Assembly: GCA_026545765.1 (NCBI GenBank)
Contig: CM048839.1
Location: 3,162,001 to 3,226,000 of the forward strand
DNA from: Plantago major
Taxonomy: Eukaryota; Streptophyta; Magnoliopsida; Lamiales; Plantaginaceae
Direction of reading: 5' to 3'
Length of the DNA stretch: 64,000 nt
Below are positions 10,453-22,650 of this stretch, piece after piece. How positions within the stretch are numbered: position 1 is the stretch's first letter; every line of letters starts with the position of its first letter. The notes under the pieces were generated by a model. That model did no database searches, was not told the DNA's origin, and saw only the letters and a list, made by a program, of their open reading frames with translations. The position numbers and the translations under genes are program-made.

Positions 10453-11736
10453 ATGAATAGACTTTTTGGGAACAATATGGCTTCTGCCTCATCATCTGTA
10501 CCAGATACTAATGAAAATATAGTATCTACTATTGAAAATACTTGGGAAGATAAAGATTTGTTCAATTGGAAACCACCAAATGTAGATAAGAGTACAATAT
10601 ATAAACAAAGCATATTAGATTTTAGATCAGCTTATACTATAAAAACAGAAGAACAAGTCTTTCCTTTAGTAAGTGATCAACAAACTTTACATTTATTTAC
10701 TAAAAAGTCAATTAGAAAGCATATAGCTAGTGGATACAAATTCTTACATATAGGTCTAGTACAAATTTCTATTAAACCTTTAACAAGAGAGGGATTAGAT
10801 ACAAGCATATTTGTAGCACTTATAGATGCTAGACATTTTGATTTTCAAGATTCTCTCTTAGGATTAGTTGAAACAAGCCTTTGTAATGGACCAATTTACT
10901 TTAATTGTTATCCAAATTTCACCATATCTCTTTCAGACCCACATATTTTAGATATTTTAACCTTAAACGTAAAAACTCATAATTACAAAATGAAGCATGG
11001 TTCCCATATATATGAAATATTTTATAGGATACATTACAAGGTAATGAATACTAGCCTAAATGTTAAGGCAATTTTATATGAAAAACCATTTGGACAAACT
11101 ATTTTTTGGGAAATTAATAAGTCAAAGTCTAATCTCACAGTCCCTAAGACTATAGAATGGAAAAATGTTAATCTTCCTGAAGCATGGTTACTTCCTTCTG
11201 GAACGATACCAAGATCCCAACCAATAGAGAATACTGAAATAGAAAATATAGTAGATCACCCAGATGGAGGGGTTAGTATAAGATTTAACAGACAAAGTTC
11301 TATGTCATTTAGAGACTATAACGCACAAAGAAATAGTGAATATTTATCTCGGAGTAATTCCCATAGAAATTCTTTTAGTACTTTTGAAAGAGATAGACAC
11401 AATCTCCAAGGAGTTAGAACACATAAAAATGTAGCTCAACCAGTTTATACTTCACAAAGCCTTAGTGATAACATAAATGATTTAGATCAACAAGAAGAAG
11501 ATAAACCAACTTCACCAAATCTTTCAAGCATATATGTTTTGACAAAAGAATTTTGTATAGATAAAAGTTTGATAAAAAAAGATTTTATGAGTGACAAAAA
11601 CAAACAAGAAAGAAAATGGTTCATGGAAACATTCTCTGAAAAACAAAGAAATGTCACAAGGAACAATTGGTATGAATTTATGATTACTACACAAAATCAT
11701 ATACCATTTTTTACTTATTTTTTTTCAAAAGTATGA
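10453..11736 (+). pseudogene. Viral ORF1, movement-protein part
   Basis: A 427-residue open stretch. Residues about 50-230 have the caulimovirid movement-protein character (for example KHIASGYKFLHIGLVQISI and VALIDARHF, then LNVKAILYEKPFG). The protein would form or traffic through plasmodesmata in the infected plant. The remainder is Ser/Asn-rich linker. In a complete ORF1 this frame would run on into the capsid region; here it ends at a stop at 11734. Bases 11737-11898 carry further stops in all frames I tried. Confidence 0.8.
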
Positions 11737-11898
11737 TAAACTTTCAGTTTTAACCAAAATAAAATCCTATTTTACAAAGAAAGATGGGTCGAGTATCTCG
11801 CATGAATTTCCTCCTTAGAGCATGTAAGAACAAAGGTTTTAGCAGATGTCATAGATTGTACTCCAGTCCTTACTGACAACAAAGAAGATGAGTCAGGA

Positions 11899-13225
11899 AT
11901 GAAACAAAGGAATTACACTAATATAGGTTTACATTGCCTAAGAAAACAATTAGAAAGAATAGAAGATACTATAGAAAGGAAATTAGGTAACCAATCTCCA
12001 GTTGACACAAACTTAGCATCCTCGAGTAAAGAGCATACCTTGCCAGACAAGCAGATATACAAATTTCCTTTTAAGATCAATGAGTACAAACCTAAGTTAA
12101 CAGAAACAGAGATACTCCAGAAAATAAATTCTAAGTTAGGAGACTTGAATTTAGAAAAGTTAAATACTTTAGAAAAATCCTTAGAAACTGTCCATTCAAG
12201 TGACGAGTCTGAAGATAGTAACCATATATTCCCTGTTACTAAAACATAACATAAAAATTTCTATCCTATACCTACTCCCCCAGATATTCAATTAGAAGAA
12301 ACACATACACAAAGGACTTTTAATGGGTCAACAGTTTACGAATGGAATATAGATGGTCTAGCAGAATACCAGATTATAAAAACTTGTCAAGAAATGGTAG
12401 TCATATCAAATATATATGGTAATAGGATGGATCAGGTGGATTGTGCAAAAACTTTAATCTTAGGATTTAATGGACAATTAAAATGGTGGTGGGATAACTC
12501 ATGGAATACCAATTTTAGATGGAAATAATAGACAAATTTCGGTAGCAGTTACTTCCCTCATTTATACTATATTACTTCATTTTGTTGGTGATCCTAATTG
12601 GTATAGTGAAAGAAATACTGAAATTTTACAAAATCTAAAATGTAGAAAACTTCAGGATTTCAAATGGTACAAAGATGTTTTTCTTACAAAAATTTATGAA
12701 AGAGATGATTCGAATAATTATTATTGGAAAGAAAAATTTATTTCAGGATTACCAAAGTTATTTGCAGAAAAAGTAATGGAAAAAATTAAAAGCATCAATG
12801 GAAATATAGAAACAATGCCTTATGGAGAAATTATAAACCAAATAAATCTGACTGGATTACAAATTTGTAATGATTTAAAATTAAAATCCCAGTTAAAGAA
12901 ACAAAATATGGTAAGTAGAAATGAATTAGGAAGTTGGTGCGAATAGATTGGTTTTGATAAGTTCAAACCCCCAACTCATAACCATGATAGAAAACCTTAC
13001 AAAAGAAAATATTTCAATAAAAATGTTAATAAGCAAGATTACAAACCGAATAATAAAAATAGTTCTTATAAGAAAAAAGAAAGTTTTTATAAAAGAGAAA
13101 GAGTTCCTCTAGATAAAATAATATGTCATAAATGTAAGACACCTGGACATTATGCCAATACCTGTAGAGTAAGGCAAAAGATACAAGAATTAATTTCAGA
13201 TGAACAAATAAAAACCAGATTTTAA
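11899..13225 (+). pseudogene. Viral ORF1, capsid region with zinc knuckle
   Basis: Frame one runs from 11899 with a TAA at 12247 and continues in the same frame to stops near 12527. A second frame is open from about 12542, with a TAG at 12944 and the end at 13223. The second part has the basic, Asn/Lys-rich character of a coat protein and, at 13124-13165, the CHKCKTPGHYANTC zinc knuckle (Cx2Cx4Hx4C), all four ligands intact, which in this family binds RNA. At least two stops and one frame change separate the pieces. Confidence 0.75.
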
Positions 13226-14261
13226 ATATAATTTCTGAAATAAGTTCTGATGAAGAAGGAATAGGAACGGATAAAGAGGATTATCAATTTAATCAGATAC
13301 AATCAGACAATGATGAAACATCTGATTATTCAGAAGAAGAAGATTCATGTTACTGTCTCCCTGATCAAGTGGGAAAGAGTATATGCAATTGTAGTAAAAA
13401 ACTTTTAGTAATCACAAAACAAAGTCAATATGAATTAATATTTGAAATGATCGATCAGGTAAAAGACCCTCAACAAAAAGATAATTATCTAAATAAATTA
13501 AAAGATATGATTTTAGAAAAAGGACAAGAAACTTCTACTTCAAATAAACAAAAAACAGATTTCAAAGATGTAATAAAAACATTCAATGCCCACAAGACAA
13601 GTAGCATCTCTGTTAATGATATTCAACGAGAGATTAAGGAAGTTAAAACAGAAATACGACAATTAAGGCAGGAAAATGAAGAAATGAAACAAGATATTTT
13701 AATTTTAAAACTAAAAGATGAATTAAAAGAAGAAAGCATTACCAACAATATTGATAATGCAGAAAATAAGAAAGATAATGAAGAATCATTCATAAATGCT
13801 CTATCACAAATTACCTATCAGAGGTGGTATGTCAAAATTAAAATTGTTATAGGAACATTTACCCTAGAAACAATAGCCTTAATGGAAAGTGGGGGCAGAC
13901 ATGAATTGCATACAAGAAGGGTTGATACCTACAAAATATTTTTAAAAAACAAAAGAAAGGCTATCAACTGCAGATGCAACAAACCTAAAGATAAATTACA
14001 AACTTTCAAGTGCACACATTTGCAATGATGGAATTTGTTTCCGAGCAAGTTTTGTTTTAATAAAAAACTTGAACACCAAAGTCATTTTAGTAAACCCATT
14101 CTTACAAATATTATTTCCTTTACATGTAGATAACCAAGGTGTAGGAATTACGGCGAAAGAAAATACTTTTCCAATTCCAATATCCGGTAACAACCAGAGA
14201 TGTAAATCTTTTACAAGAAACTGGAATCTTTTAAAAGATAAAAAATAAGGAAAAACAAATT
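13226..14261 (+). pseudogene. Viral ORF1, coiled-coil linker and protease region
   Basis: Open from about 13228 to 14028, in a different frame from the capsid piece. It begins with an acidic Ser/Glu/Asp stretch, then a charged coiled-coil-like segment around IREVKTEIRQLRQENEEM-type heptads (about 13630-13720). The aspartic protease site appears as ALMESG near 13878, with Glu in place of the catalytic Asp. Directly after it a run of five G changes the frame, so the rest of the protease lies in another frame and is broken through 14261. Confidence 0.65.
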
Positions 14262-15762
14262 ATGTATCTCAAAGAAGAACTCAACCATAAAAGAATTGAA
14301 GAAAAGATTAAAAGCCCAGTTCTTCAGCAACAAATTTTACTTTATCAAAAGAAAATAGAAAAAGAAGTTTGTTCAGAGTTTCCCACAGCTTTTTGGGATA
14401 GAAAAAAGCATATTGTAACTTTACCTTATGAAAATGATTTCGAAGAAAGTAAAATTCCTACTAAAGCAAGGCCTATACAAATGAACCAGGATTTATTAGA
14501 ACATTGTAAGAAAGAAATTTCAGAATTACTAAAAATGAAGATCATAAGGCCTAGCAAATCACCATGGTCATGTTCTGCATTTTGTACAAAAGAATGCTGA
14601 ACTTGAAAGAGGAACTCCTAGATTGGTTATAAATTACAAACCTTTAAACAAAGTTCTCAAATGGATTATATATCCAATTCCAAATAAAAGCGATTTGCTC
14701 AAAATACTTTATAATGCTAAAATATTCTCAAAATTTGACATGAAGTCAGGATTCTGGCAAATACAAATTTCAGAAAAAGATAAGTACAAAACAGCATTTA
14801 CAGTTCCGTTCGGTCAATTCGAGTGGAATGTTATGCCTTTTGGATTAAAAAAAATGCTCTATCAGAATTTCAAAAGGTTATGAATGATATATATATTCAC
14901 CCCTTACACTACTTTTACAATTGTTTACATAGATGATGTTTTAGTTTTCAGCCAAGACATAGAACAACATTGGAAACATCTAAATATTTTCTTAAAAGTT
15001 ATAAAAGAAAATGGTTTAGTTGTCTCTGCAAGGAAGATAAAACTATTTCAAATAAACAGAAGGTTTCTAGGACATCAAATTCATGAAAATACTATCATAC
15101 CCATCCAACGGTCCTTAGAATTCGGAGATAAGTTCCCAGACGAAATTAGAGATAAAACCCAATTACAAAGGTTCCTTGGAGCTTTGAATTATGTAGGGGA
15201 TTTTTATCCTAATTTAAGACAAGTTTGTAAACCCTTATTTGAAAGACTGAAAAAGAACCCGCCAATTTGGTCAAACAAACATACTGAGATAGTTAAAGAA
15301 ATAAAAACAAAAGTCAAAACTCTTCCCTGTTTAACCATTTGTCACCCTAATACTCTTAAGATTGTGCAAACAGATGCATCAGAATTAGGGTATGGAGGCA
15401 TTCTTAAACAAATTATTGATAATAAAGAAACAATTATTAGATATGATTATGGTACTTGGAGGTCAGGAGCACAACAAAATTATTCAACTATTAAGAAAGA
15501 AATACTTTCAATAGTCTTATGCATTAACAAATTTCAAGATGATTTGTTAAACCAAAAGTTTTTACTCAAAATTGATTGTAAAGCAGCAAAAGAAGTTTTG
15601 ACAAAAGATGTACAAAATCTGGCGTCAAAACAAATATTTGCTAGATGACAAGCTATCTTATCTATTTTTGATTTTGAAATAGAATTTATAAAAGGAATTG
15701 ACAATTGTATTCCAGATTATTTGACAAGAGAATTTCTCCAGGGATGGAAGAAAGAAAACTAG
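14262..15762 (+). pseudogene. Viral ORF1, reverse transcriptase and RNase H
   Basis: Pieces: 14262-14600 (RT N-terminus, KARPIQMNQDLLEHCKKEI), a frame change, then 14623 onward in one frame with a TGA at 14881, the YIDD active site at 14926-14937, and RNase H with TDASELGYGG near 15370, KKEILSIV and DCKAAKEVL. A TGA at 15646 lies 38 codons before the final TAG at 15760. RT and RNase H would copy the pregenomic RNA into DNA. The four breaks rule out an active product from this copy. Confidence 0.88.
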
Positions 15763-17110
15763 TACCATTGTCAGCCGCAGCGAGCACAAGTTCTGGAAAG
15801 AAACCCATGGTAAATTTAGCACAATATTTACAAAATAAATCTGAAAAATCTTTGTCACCAAGACCATTACAAACTATCCAACCAGCAAAACAACAAACAC
15901 CTTTGCAAATTGCCAACAAATTTCAACCACTTAGCAGTCAAAAGGTAGCATTAACAACATATCCCAGGCATGAACAATTTCCAGCTTTACACTCAAAATT
16001 GGCCACATTACCTACCTACAAGCAGACCTTGACACAAACTAGATCCCAAACTTTAAACAAAGAAGACCAGCCAGATTGTCCCTACTTGAGCACATGTTAC
16101 TTTTCAAAAGATTGTGTTATTGAAACTGACTGGATTCCAGAAAGTTTTCCAAAACAATTAGGGATTGAAAATATTTCACAACTCGTAGAACAAGGGATTA
16201 TTATCTCACAGTTCATCTTAGACGACAAATTTTACAGGATCTACGAGAATTATCAGAAACCGCAACAATATTATGAGGACATCTTGGTCCAAACAAACTC
16301 TCTCCATATTCAAAACAAAGTTCCAAAAAACCATCCAAATACCTCAACAGCTATTGGTTATCGAAAAATTTCATAAACAAAGTTATCAGTTTAGCTGATT
16401 GGGGAAACCCATATATTATAAAGGAGATAAGACCCCATCTCATTTGTAATTATTTTGATTACATACAAGCTTGGACAAAATTTCTCTTCAGACAAAATGC
16501 AGTCAACTCCATGTCATATTTTTTCTTAATGGGAAAAACTGTACCACCACCAGAAGAACTTCCTAATTGGTTTCTTGCATGGTGGCATGATTTTGAACCA
16601 TTATTAGAAATGTTCCCACACAAAGTTCAAGAGTCATTTGAGTACTTTTCAGATAGGTACAAAAGACAAAGTAGTACTCATAAATACCCTCTGATGCTCA
16701 AATTTTACAAAGAATTCCATTTAACCTGGGTTTTGAGAATCCAGCAAAAAGTTTGGTTTGATAAAGATACAAGTTTATACTGGTTAAAAAAAGAAGCTGA
16801 AGTCAAATGGTGGAACAAAATGGACACCAATCCAATTGAGAAAGATAGCATATTGGAATGGTTCAAACTTTATCCAAGGTTTAGCAAACAAATATCAAGT
16901 GTCTCTCCGGAAAAGGTTCAACAAACTGAAGAATTCCTAATGATGAAGAATACCATCCAAACAAAGTTAGCACAGGCAAGTTCATTGGATGAAATGAAGG
17001 CAATTTTACAAACAGTCAGTGAAGACGAAGAGTCAAGTTCCTCAGTAAACTTCGAACAAGACAATGAGGATGATTGTTATGGGATTTTGTTTTCCCATAC
17101 AAAGGGGTAA
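15744..17110 (+). pseudogene. Viral ORF2, unknown function, frameshifted
   Basis: ATG at 15744 overlaps the end of the RNase H frame (15762). The first frame runs to 16376; a second frame, open from about 16375, runs to 17110, so a single frame change splits the gene. The second half has a Trp-rich motif (WFLAWWHDFEPLLEMFP) and an acidic Ser-rich tail. An ORF2 of unknown function in this position is typical of florendovirus-type genomes. Its function is not known. Confidence 0.7.
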
Positions 17111-17287
17111 AAACAAAAGGAAATGACAAGATGATTTCCCGACAAACTGCTCAATCAAAGAAAAGAAGGACAAAGTAAAAAGATAAAGCAAAAGAAGATA
17201 AAATTGCTTTTCACAATAGGAAGGATATCCGGATGTGAAGAGAAAGATTTCAAGTCCGCACAGTAGAAGATTGCACAAAAATTGGTC

Positions 17288-17295
17288 TATAAAAG
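17288..17295 (+). promoter_or_regulatory. Viral TATA box (pararetroviral promoter)
   Basis: The sequence TATAAAAG sits in gtctataaaagggcac about 115 bases before the right TA tract, downstream of ORF2. This is where caulimovirids carry the promoter for the full-length RNA. A TGAC-containing stretch near 17123-17140 may be part of an activator site, which is inference. The transcription start would be near 17320. Confidence 0.65.
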
Positions 17296-17403
17296 GGCAC
17301 AAGGTTGAAGGAAGAGATCATCAAGAAAAACAGAGAGAACACATCTGCTTGAAAAATGTATTCTAAGAATTTCCTTTCAGCTTCAATTCCAGTTTCAAAT
17401 TCA

Positions 17404-17406
<3 letters not shown>

Positions 17407-17450
<44 letters not shown>
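17407..17450. repeat. (TA)n microsatellite, right border of the viral insertion
   Basis: About 22 TA units directly after the viral leader-proximal sequence; partner of the tract at 10074. Confidence 0.95.
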
Positions 17451-17453
<3 letters not shown>

Positions 17454-18132
17454 CCCATTTTATATATCCAAATCGTGGACTTCTAGAAAAATTTATAGAT
17501 ACAAGTTACTTGTTTCTTGTACTCTTTAATTATGTATTGTTTCCCCTTCTAAAGTTATTCTTTAACATTTTTTTTACGTTTTTGTATGTTTCTATAAAAT
17601 TAAACTAATTTCTATATGATAATTTATAAGCGTTGAAACATGATCATTTTTAAATTGAAAATAAATCATTTCAAAATTTTTATACATTTAATATCAAACA
17701 TTATAAAGCTCATTGAAACTGTTTATATTTATTTAAAACAAAACATTAATTGGTTTTCTACTTCAAATCGAGACAATGCAAAATCAATTTTTAATTCATC
17801 AGTTTATTTTTTTATCTTAATTTCTTCCCCTTTTCTCCCATTTCTTTCCTTTCTTCTATGGGAATTCCAAGACACAAGGTCGTCTTTTTAATGCTAAAAA
17901 TTTGTTTTCATGCTAAGAATTTATTTAATCTTAGGATTAGATTAGAAATATTCTCATACGTCGCATTATTTATTTGGGATAAGATATTAAACTTACACAC
18001 AGTTCCTAAAAACTTGAGCATAAAATAATTTCAATGTCATAGATTTTTTTTTTGTTTTCTTTATATTCATTACTATTTGAGGCCCATTTCAAAAATTCTG
18101 CACGAGTCCTAAAAAAGTTTGAACCGGCCCTG
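17451..18132. other. Right arm of the hAT-like element
   Basis: AT-rich, no transposase. It ends in GGCCC-containing subterminal sequence and the CCGGCCCTG terminus. Confidence 0.6.
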
Positions 18133-20820
18133 CTGATTATGTTTGGAAATACCTTAGATATGTCATGGTATGTAACTTGAAAGGGCAAACCAGGTATTTT
18201 ACGTGTCTGGGCAAAACTGAAATTAATGGAACTTGTGAAATTGCACGAAAGGTCCCTGGCACCTTCAAATTCCCAAAATCAAGGGTTTTAAGATTTCAAA
18301 AACCTCGAAACGGTTCCCGCAACTTACAAAACTTGACAACTGAAATCAAACTCCTCCAATCAGATCGATTAAAACGTCATAATTAAACGGCAAGGTCGAT
18401 TAATCGCTAAACAGAAAGTAAGATCGATTAATTTCAAACAACAACAACATAATATGAAATACCACAGCTCTCAAGGTGTGCATTGAACTAGCTATAGCTA
18501 TGAAACTACTAACAGAAACGTACAAACATCACTCACTACTCACTAACACCACCTTCTTTCTTCTTGGAACTCATAATCGCGATACAGGATTTTTGTGATT
18601 ACCCCAACGATCGCCCAAGCACAGACCTCTAACACCGCAGTACTGGATGATGATGATTTGCCGAGTGATGATTCCCATGAGTTAGATTGCAATTAGAAGT
18701 CTATAAGGACATTAATTAGTAAATTATGATATTTTGATTTCTACATTTAATCAGTAGTATTCTTAAACTATATAAACCCACCCACAGCTAAGCTATTTCT
18801 TCACAACGATTAGTACGATTCAACAGGCATCATCATCATCAACTCAACATTAATTTCTTCTTCTTCCCCGATCCAATCCAATGTATGTTTAATTCTTTGT
18901 TTTACTCCTTCTTTCTTCTTAACATCGATTGATATCTCGGTTTCACGTATTGTTAGCTGTTGTTCTTCTTCTATGTATGTTTGTGTGGACCTTTGTCTTG
19001 CTTTTTTTTTCTTTTTTTCTTTGTCCTCCTATACTCACTTTCAGTCGATAACAGACTAGTACCTAACATAGTTTATAAGAAATCAGTTAGAAAACATGCA
19101 TGTTTCTTGAATTCTTGGTAAATAATAGACAAATTAATCAATTAGCTAGGGTAAGGAAAATTAAATTAAATTCACCCTAGCTAACATGGTTATGCGCTAG
19201 TAATTACTAGCTATTAATCGTTTGCAGTTTAATGTGTAGCTTTTAAATATACTCTAAACTAGTAATAACCCGTGGCGATGCCACAAAATAATTTACTTTT
19301 AATAATATATCAGAAAGAGGATAATTCAATCGGCATAATTAGAGTACTCAAACTAACAACAATATATGCTCATAATAGAATTTAATCGACTGCAAAGCAA
19401 AAAATAAAAATGTCCATATATTAGTTGTAATTCAAACTCAGCAGAAAACAAAATAAGGAAAGATGTTTCCCCCTAACACATTTTCCTGAAAAATCTTATT
19501 TTCCTCAAACCAAATGAAGCCTACCTTAAAGGGTGCAATTTTTTTTGCTCGTAGACAATGTTAGTTATGGCCCGTAGCAAGTTCGTGTAATCTGGTGAAA
19601 ATGTCAATTAAATGTGTATGGTGTTCCTTCTTTGACATTGATTTCAAACAGAAGCGCATCTCCAGCGCAACCAATGGGATTCCATAATCTTATCGTTTCC
19701 TTTTTTTTTTTTTTTTGAGAATTATCGTTTCCTGAATTACTCTATATTTTCCCAGGTTTAGCTTTTAAATGGGTAAGGTCCAACTTAAACGAACCCGTTT
19801 GAAACTAAAGGGTTGATTCATGTTGGTTATGGTCATTTGCATGTACACGACCGGAACACGATAATTATTAACAGGTAAATCATCGGATAGGTGTTTACTA
19901 ATTAAAATCAACTCGTCTGACCCGTTTGAAAATAAGGCAAAATGAACTCGTTTTCAGATTCTCAATTTTCAAATTTATTTATGTTCATGAATCTGTTATA
20001 TAAGCTTTTAAACGGGCCGAAAACAATCCGAACTAATCCCGTTAAGGATCCAATGGGTTGATACCCAATATTCTTATCTTGTTGAAACTATCTATGTACT
20101 CCATCCACCCCGGCTGAGAACTTAATGCATTAGGGTGGGCGCGTAATTTTAGGTGAAAAATTAAAAGAAATTAATAAAATATAATAATGTAGTTTTTTTG
20201 CCCGGCTGAAACTGTCCAAGTTCAAGAAGTATCAACCTTCACCAATATGATCTAATGGCGAAGGATATGTGATCTTAACCATTGAAGTGATTAGGTCCTA
20301 TGCATATATAAGGATCTCTTCGAACAATTTCATCTCGTCGTCATTTGTTCCATTGACTTCAGCCACCTTCCAACATGCAATAACCATAAGTTTCCTGATG
20401 ATTTCAACCTTGACCTTGCATCCACCATAATTGTATAAGTACATATTAGAGAAATTCACTCACGTCTTTTAAATGATCAAGGAGGTGCGGGCATGATATC
20501 ATGTTTGCTACCCTTCAGTATAACTTGTTATATATGTTTTAAGTGTCCACCAAGTACGACAACTAATCTACTGAATGGTTTCTCATTGACTCCCACTTGC
20601 ACCTCTCATTACCTCTCTAACGTTACGGTCAAAGGCCTAAAAAACAAATTATATTATTCATGGAGGCCTTATCCTGTGGCAATGCAACGACATAAATTGC
20701 ATTGAGTATCAAACAAATGGAAGGCAATACAATTTAATAACGCAAACATAACGCTACCTCAAATTTTTGTTAAACACCTACCTGTAAACCAAAATAGCGG
20801 TGAATTCAGTTCATGAGTTA
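18133..20820. other. Non-coding stretch with possible promoter and small element remnants
   Basis: No convincing coding exon. A TATA-like ctatataaa (18769-18777) followed by a CT-rich leader and a GTATGT donor at 18883 could be the first, non-coding exon of a lost gene. Near 19263, TCTAAACTAG followed by AACCCGTGGCGATGCCAC resembles the 5' end of some plant Helitrons. Near 20097, TACTCCATCCACCCCGG resembles a Stowaway-type MITE end. None of these has a matching second end. Confidence 0.35.
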
Positions 20821-22375
20821 AAATTATAGTATTATTCTTAAAGTTGAGTTCCAAGGTTGCAAATATAAAATTCTTTGAGTTGGTTCACACTCCGAATTGA
20901 GTTCCAAATTTGGAATCCTTTTTCTGAGCATTTTACCACAAAACGTGGTTTACTATTCAAATTAAAGTTTTCAAGCTGAAATTATCTCATTTTCAAAGTT
21001 GGTTTATACGTCGAATTTAGTTGTCAAGTTCAAATTACGTACCCCATTCTTAGAAAATATTTCCATACATTGTGGTTTGCCCTTTCAATTGAGTCCTAAA
21101 GTTGTAATTACCTTATTATTAGAGTTGGTATGAGTTCCAAATGTGTAACTAACTATTCCAAATAATGAGCTTTACCTTTCAATATAGTCTCCAAGTTATA
21201 TTTATCACATTTTTGTAGTTGGTTTGCTCATCAATTTGAGTTTTCAAGTTAGATTGACCACATTTTTATAGTTGAGTTTATGCTACCAATTGAGTCGAGT
21301 CCACAAGTTGGAAGTGCTCTTTCTTTGAATAAGTTCTTCATATAGCATGGTTTAGTCTCCGAATGTAGTCCCCAAATTGTAATTATAACAATCTTAGAGT
21401 TTGTTTACCCCTCGACTTGAGTTCTCAAATGAAATTATCATATTCTTAGAGTATTTTACCACATAAAGTGGCTTACGTTTCTAATATAGTTTTATGTTTA
21501 AATGATTTCAATCGTAGAATATTTTTACCATTTGAACAAAATTCCTAATTCGGAATTATGTCATTGTTAGATTATTTTCAAATAGTATGGATCATCCTTG
21601 CATTAGAGTTCCCAAGTTGAATTATATTATTCTTACAATTGTTTTGCCCTTGGAGTTCTCAATTAAGAATTACTTCATTCTTAAAGATGAGATTAACCTT
21701 TGAATTGAATTTCCAAGTTAAAATTATCTCATTGTTAAAGTGTGTTTACCCTTTGAATTGAGTTCCCGAGGAATTTATGTATTTCTTCCAATAATTTTTT
21801 CATATAGTGTGCTTTACCATTCAAATAGAGTTCTCAAGTTGGATTTATCCCTTTTTTTGAGTTGCTTTTAACTTCAAATTGAGTTTTCAAATTGCAATGA
21901 TCCCATTCTTAGAATTTTGTTTGCTTTCACGTTGAGCTCCCATGTAGGAACTATCTAATTCTAAAATTTGAGCTTACCGTTCGAACTAAGTTTTCAAGTT
22001 TTTTTAAATCTCATTGTTATAGTTTATTTGTCATACGAATTGATTTCCCTAGTTAGAATTATCCCATTTTTTTAGTTGAGTTTACTTTCGAATTAAGTTC
22101 CTGTGCTTGAATCATTCCTTCATTAGAGTATTTTTCCCATATAATGTGGTTTATTATCCGAATAGAGTTTCCAAGTTGTAATTATCTCATTCTTATAGTT
22201 TATTTGACCTTGAAATTGAGTTTCCACGTTCGAATTATCTCATTCATAAATTAAGTTGAATTTTACTTTTCGAGTTGAGTTCTCAAGTTTTGATTATCCC
22301 ATTCATAAAGATCGTTTACGCCTCTAATTGAGTTCCTAAATTGAAATTATCTCTTACTTAGCCATATCAGATTTT
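20821..22375. repeat. Decayed tandem array, ~52-75 bp units
   Basis: The phrase (A/T)GAGTTCCCAAGTTG with variants recurs about 25 times, mostly 50-75 bases apart, each followed by AATTATCCCATTCTTAGAGTT-like text (variants of 20 bases or fewer shared). Two unit types are visible: a short one with TTGGTTTACCCTT and a longer one carrying an extra CATATAGTGTGGTTTA. The copies have diverged strongly, so the array is old. No open frame spans it. Confidence 0.75.
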
Positions 22376-22650
22376 TCAAAACCGACCCCTGCTAAATGGT
22401 CTTTTGTTTAGATTAGTACTCACAGTTCAAACAATTACAAATGATTCCAAATTTATAATGTAGTTTGAAACTAATTACAACAAACCAAAAAAGTCAAAGA
22501 TTATCTAATTTTATTTAATTTTATAATAATTTTTTATATTTTAACTTTTCTTTTAGTCTTCTCCCATAATTTCAAATATTCAACACTTTTTTCTATTTTA
22601 TGCTACTCAAATATTCAACACTTTTTTTTTTTTCAATTTAAATCTTATAA

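Larger units (their letters stand above)
10150..17406 (+). mobile_element. Endogenous pararetrovirus (Caulimoviridae, florendovirus-like), defective
   Basis: About 7.26 kb, close to a full caulimovirid genome, in one orientation. Order: leader, movement protein, capsid region with zinc knuckle, protease, reverse transcriptase, RNase H, a second overlapping ORF, then a promoter with TATA box. There is no integrase and no LTR, as expected for this family. The two-ORF plan with MP at the head of ORF1 and an ORF2 overlapping the RNase H end resembles the endogenous florendoviruses; a petuvirus-like relative is the alternative. Multiple stops and frameshifts disable it. It is an old copy, not an active virus. 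Confidence 0.88.
9912..18132. mobile_element. hAT-like non-autonomous transposon carrying a viral insertion
   Basis: The left end is CAGGGCCGGCCCTGAG and the right end is AACCGGCCCTG, whose complement begins CAGGGCCGGTT, a 9-base terminal inverted repeat of hAT type. Flanks are CTATTAT (9905-9911) and CTGATTAT (18133-18140), an 8-bp duplication with one base lost on the left. Host DNA on both sides matches a locus at 33478-33590 that lacks the insertion. No transposase is seen: the element's own DNA is only 9912-10073 and 17451-18132; the middle is (TA)n plus pararetrovirus. Confidence 0.75.

Noticed and set aside
20097-20240. Stowaway MITE
   Set aside because: Only one end resembles the family; the second end and a TA duplication are missing.
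19263-20705. Helitron
   Set aside because: A possible 5' TC end with CCCGTGGCGATGCCAC exists, but no hairpin-CTRR 3' end or coding sequence was found.
20821-22375. CRISPR-like array
   Set aside because: Repeats are diverged, intervals irregular, spacers related to each other, and the genome is a plant.
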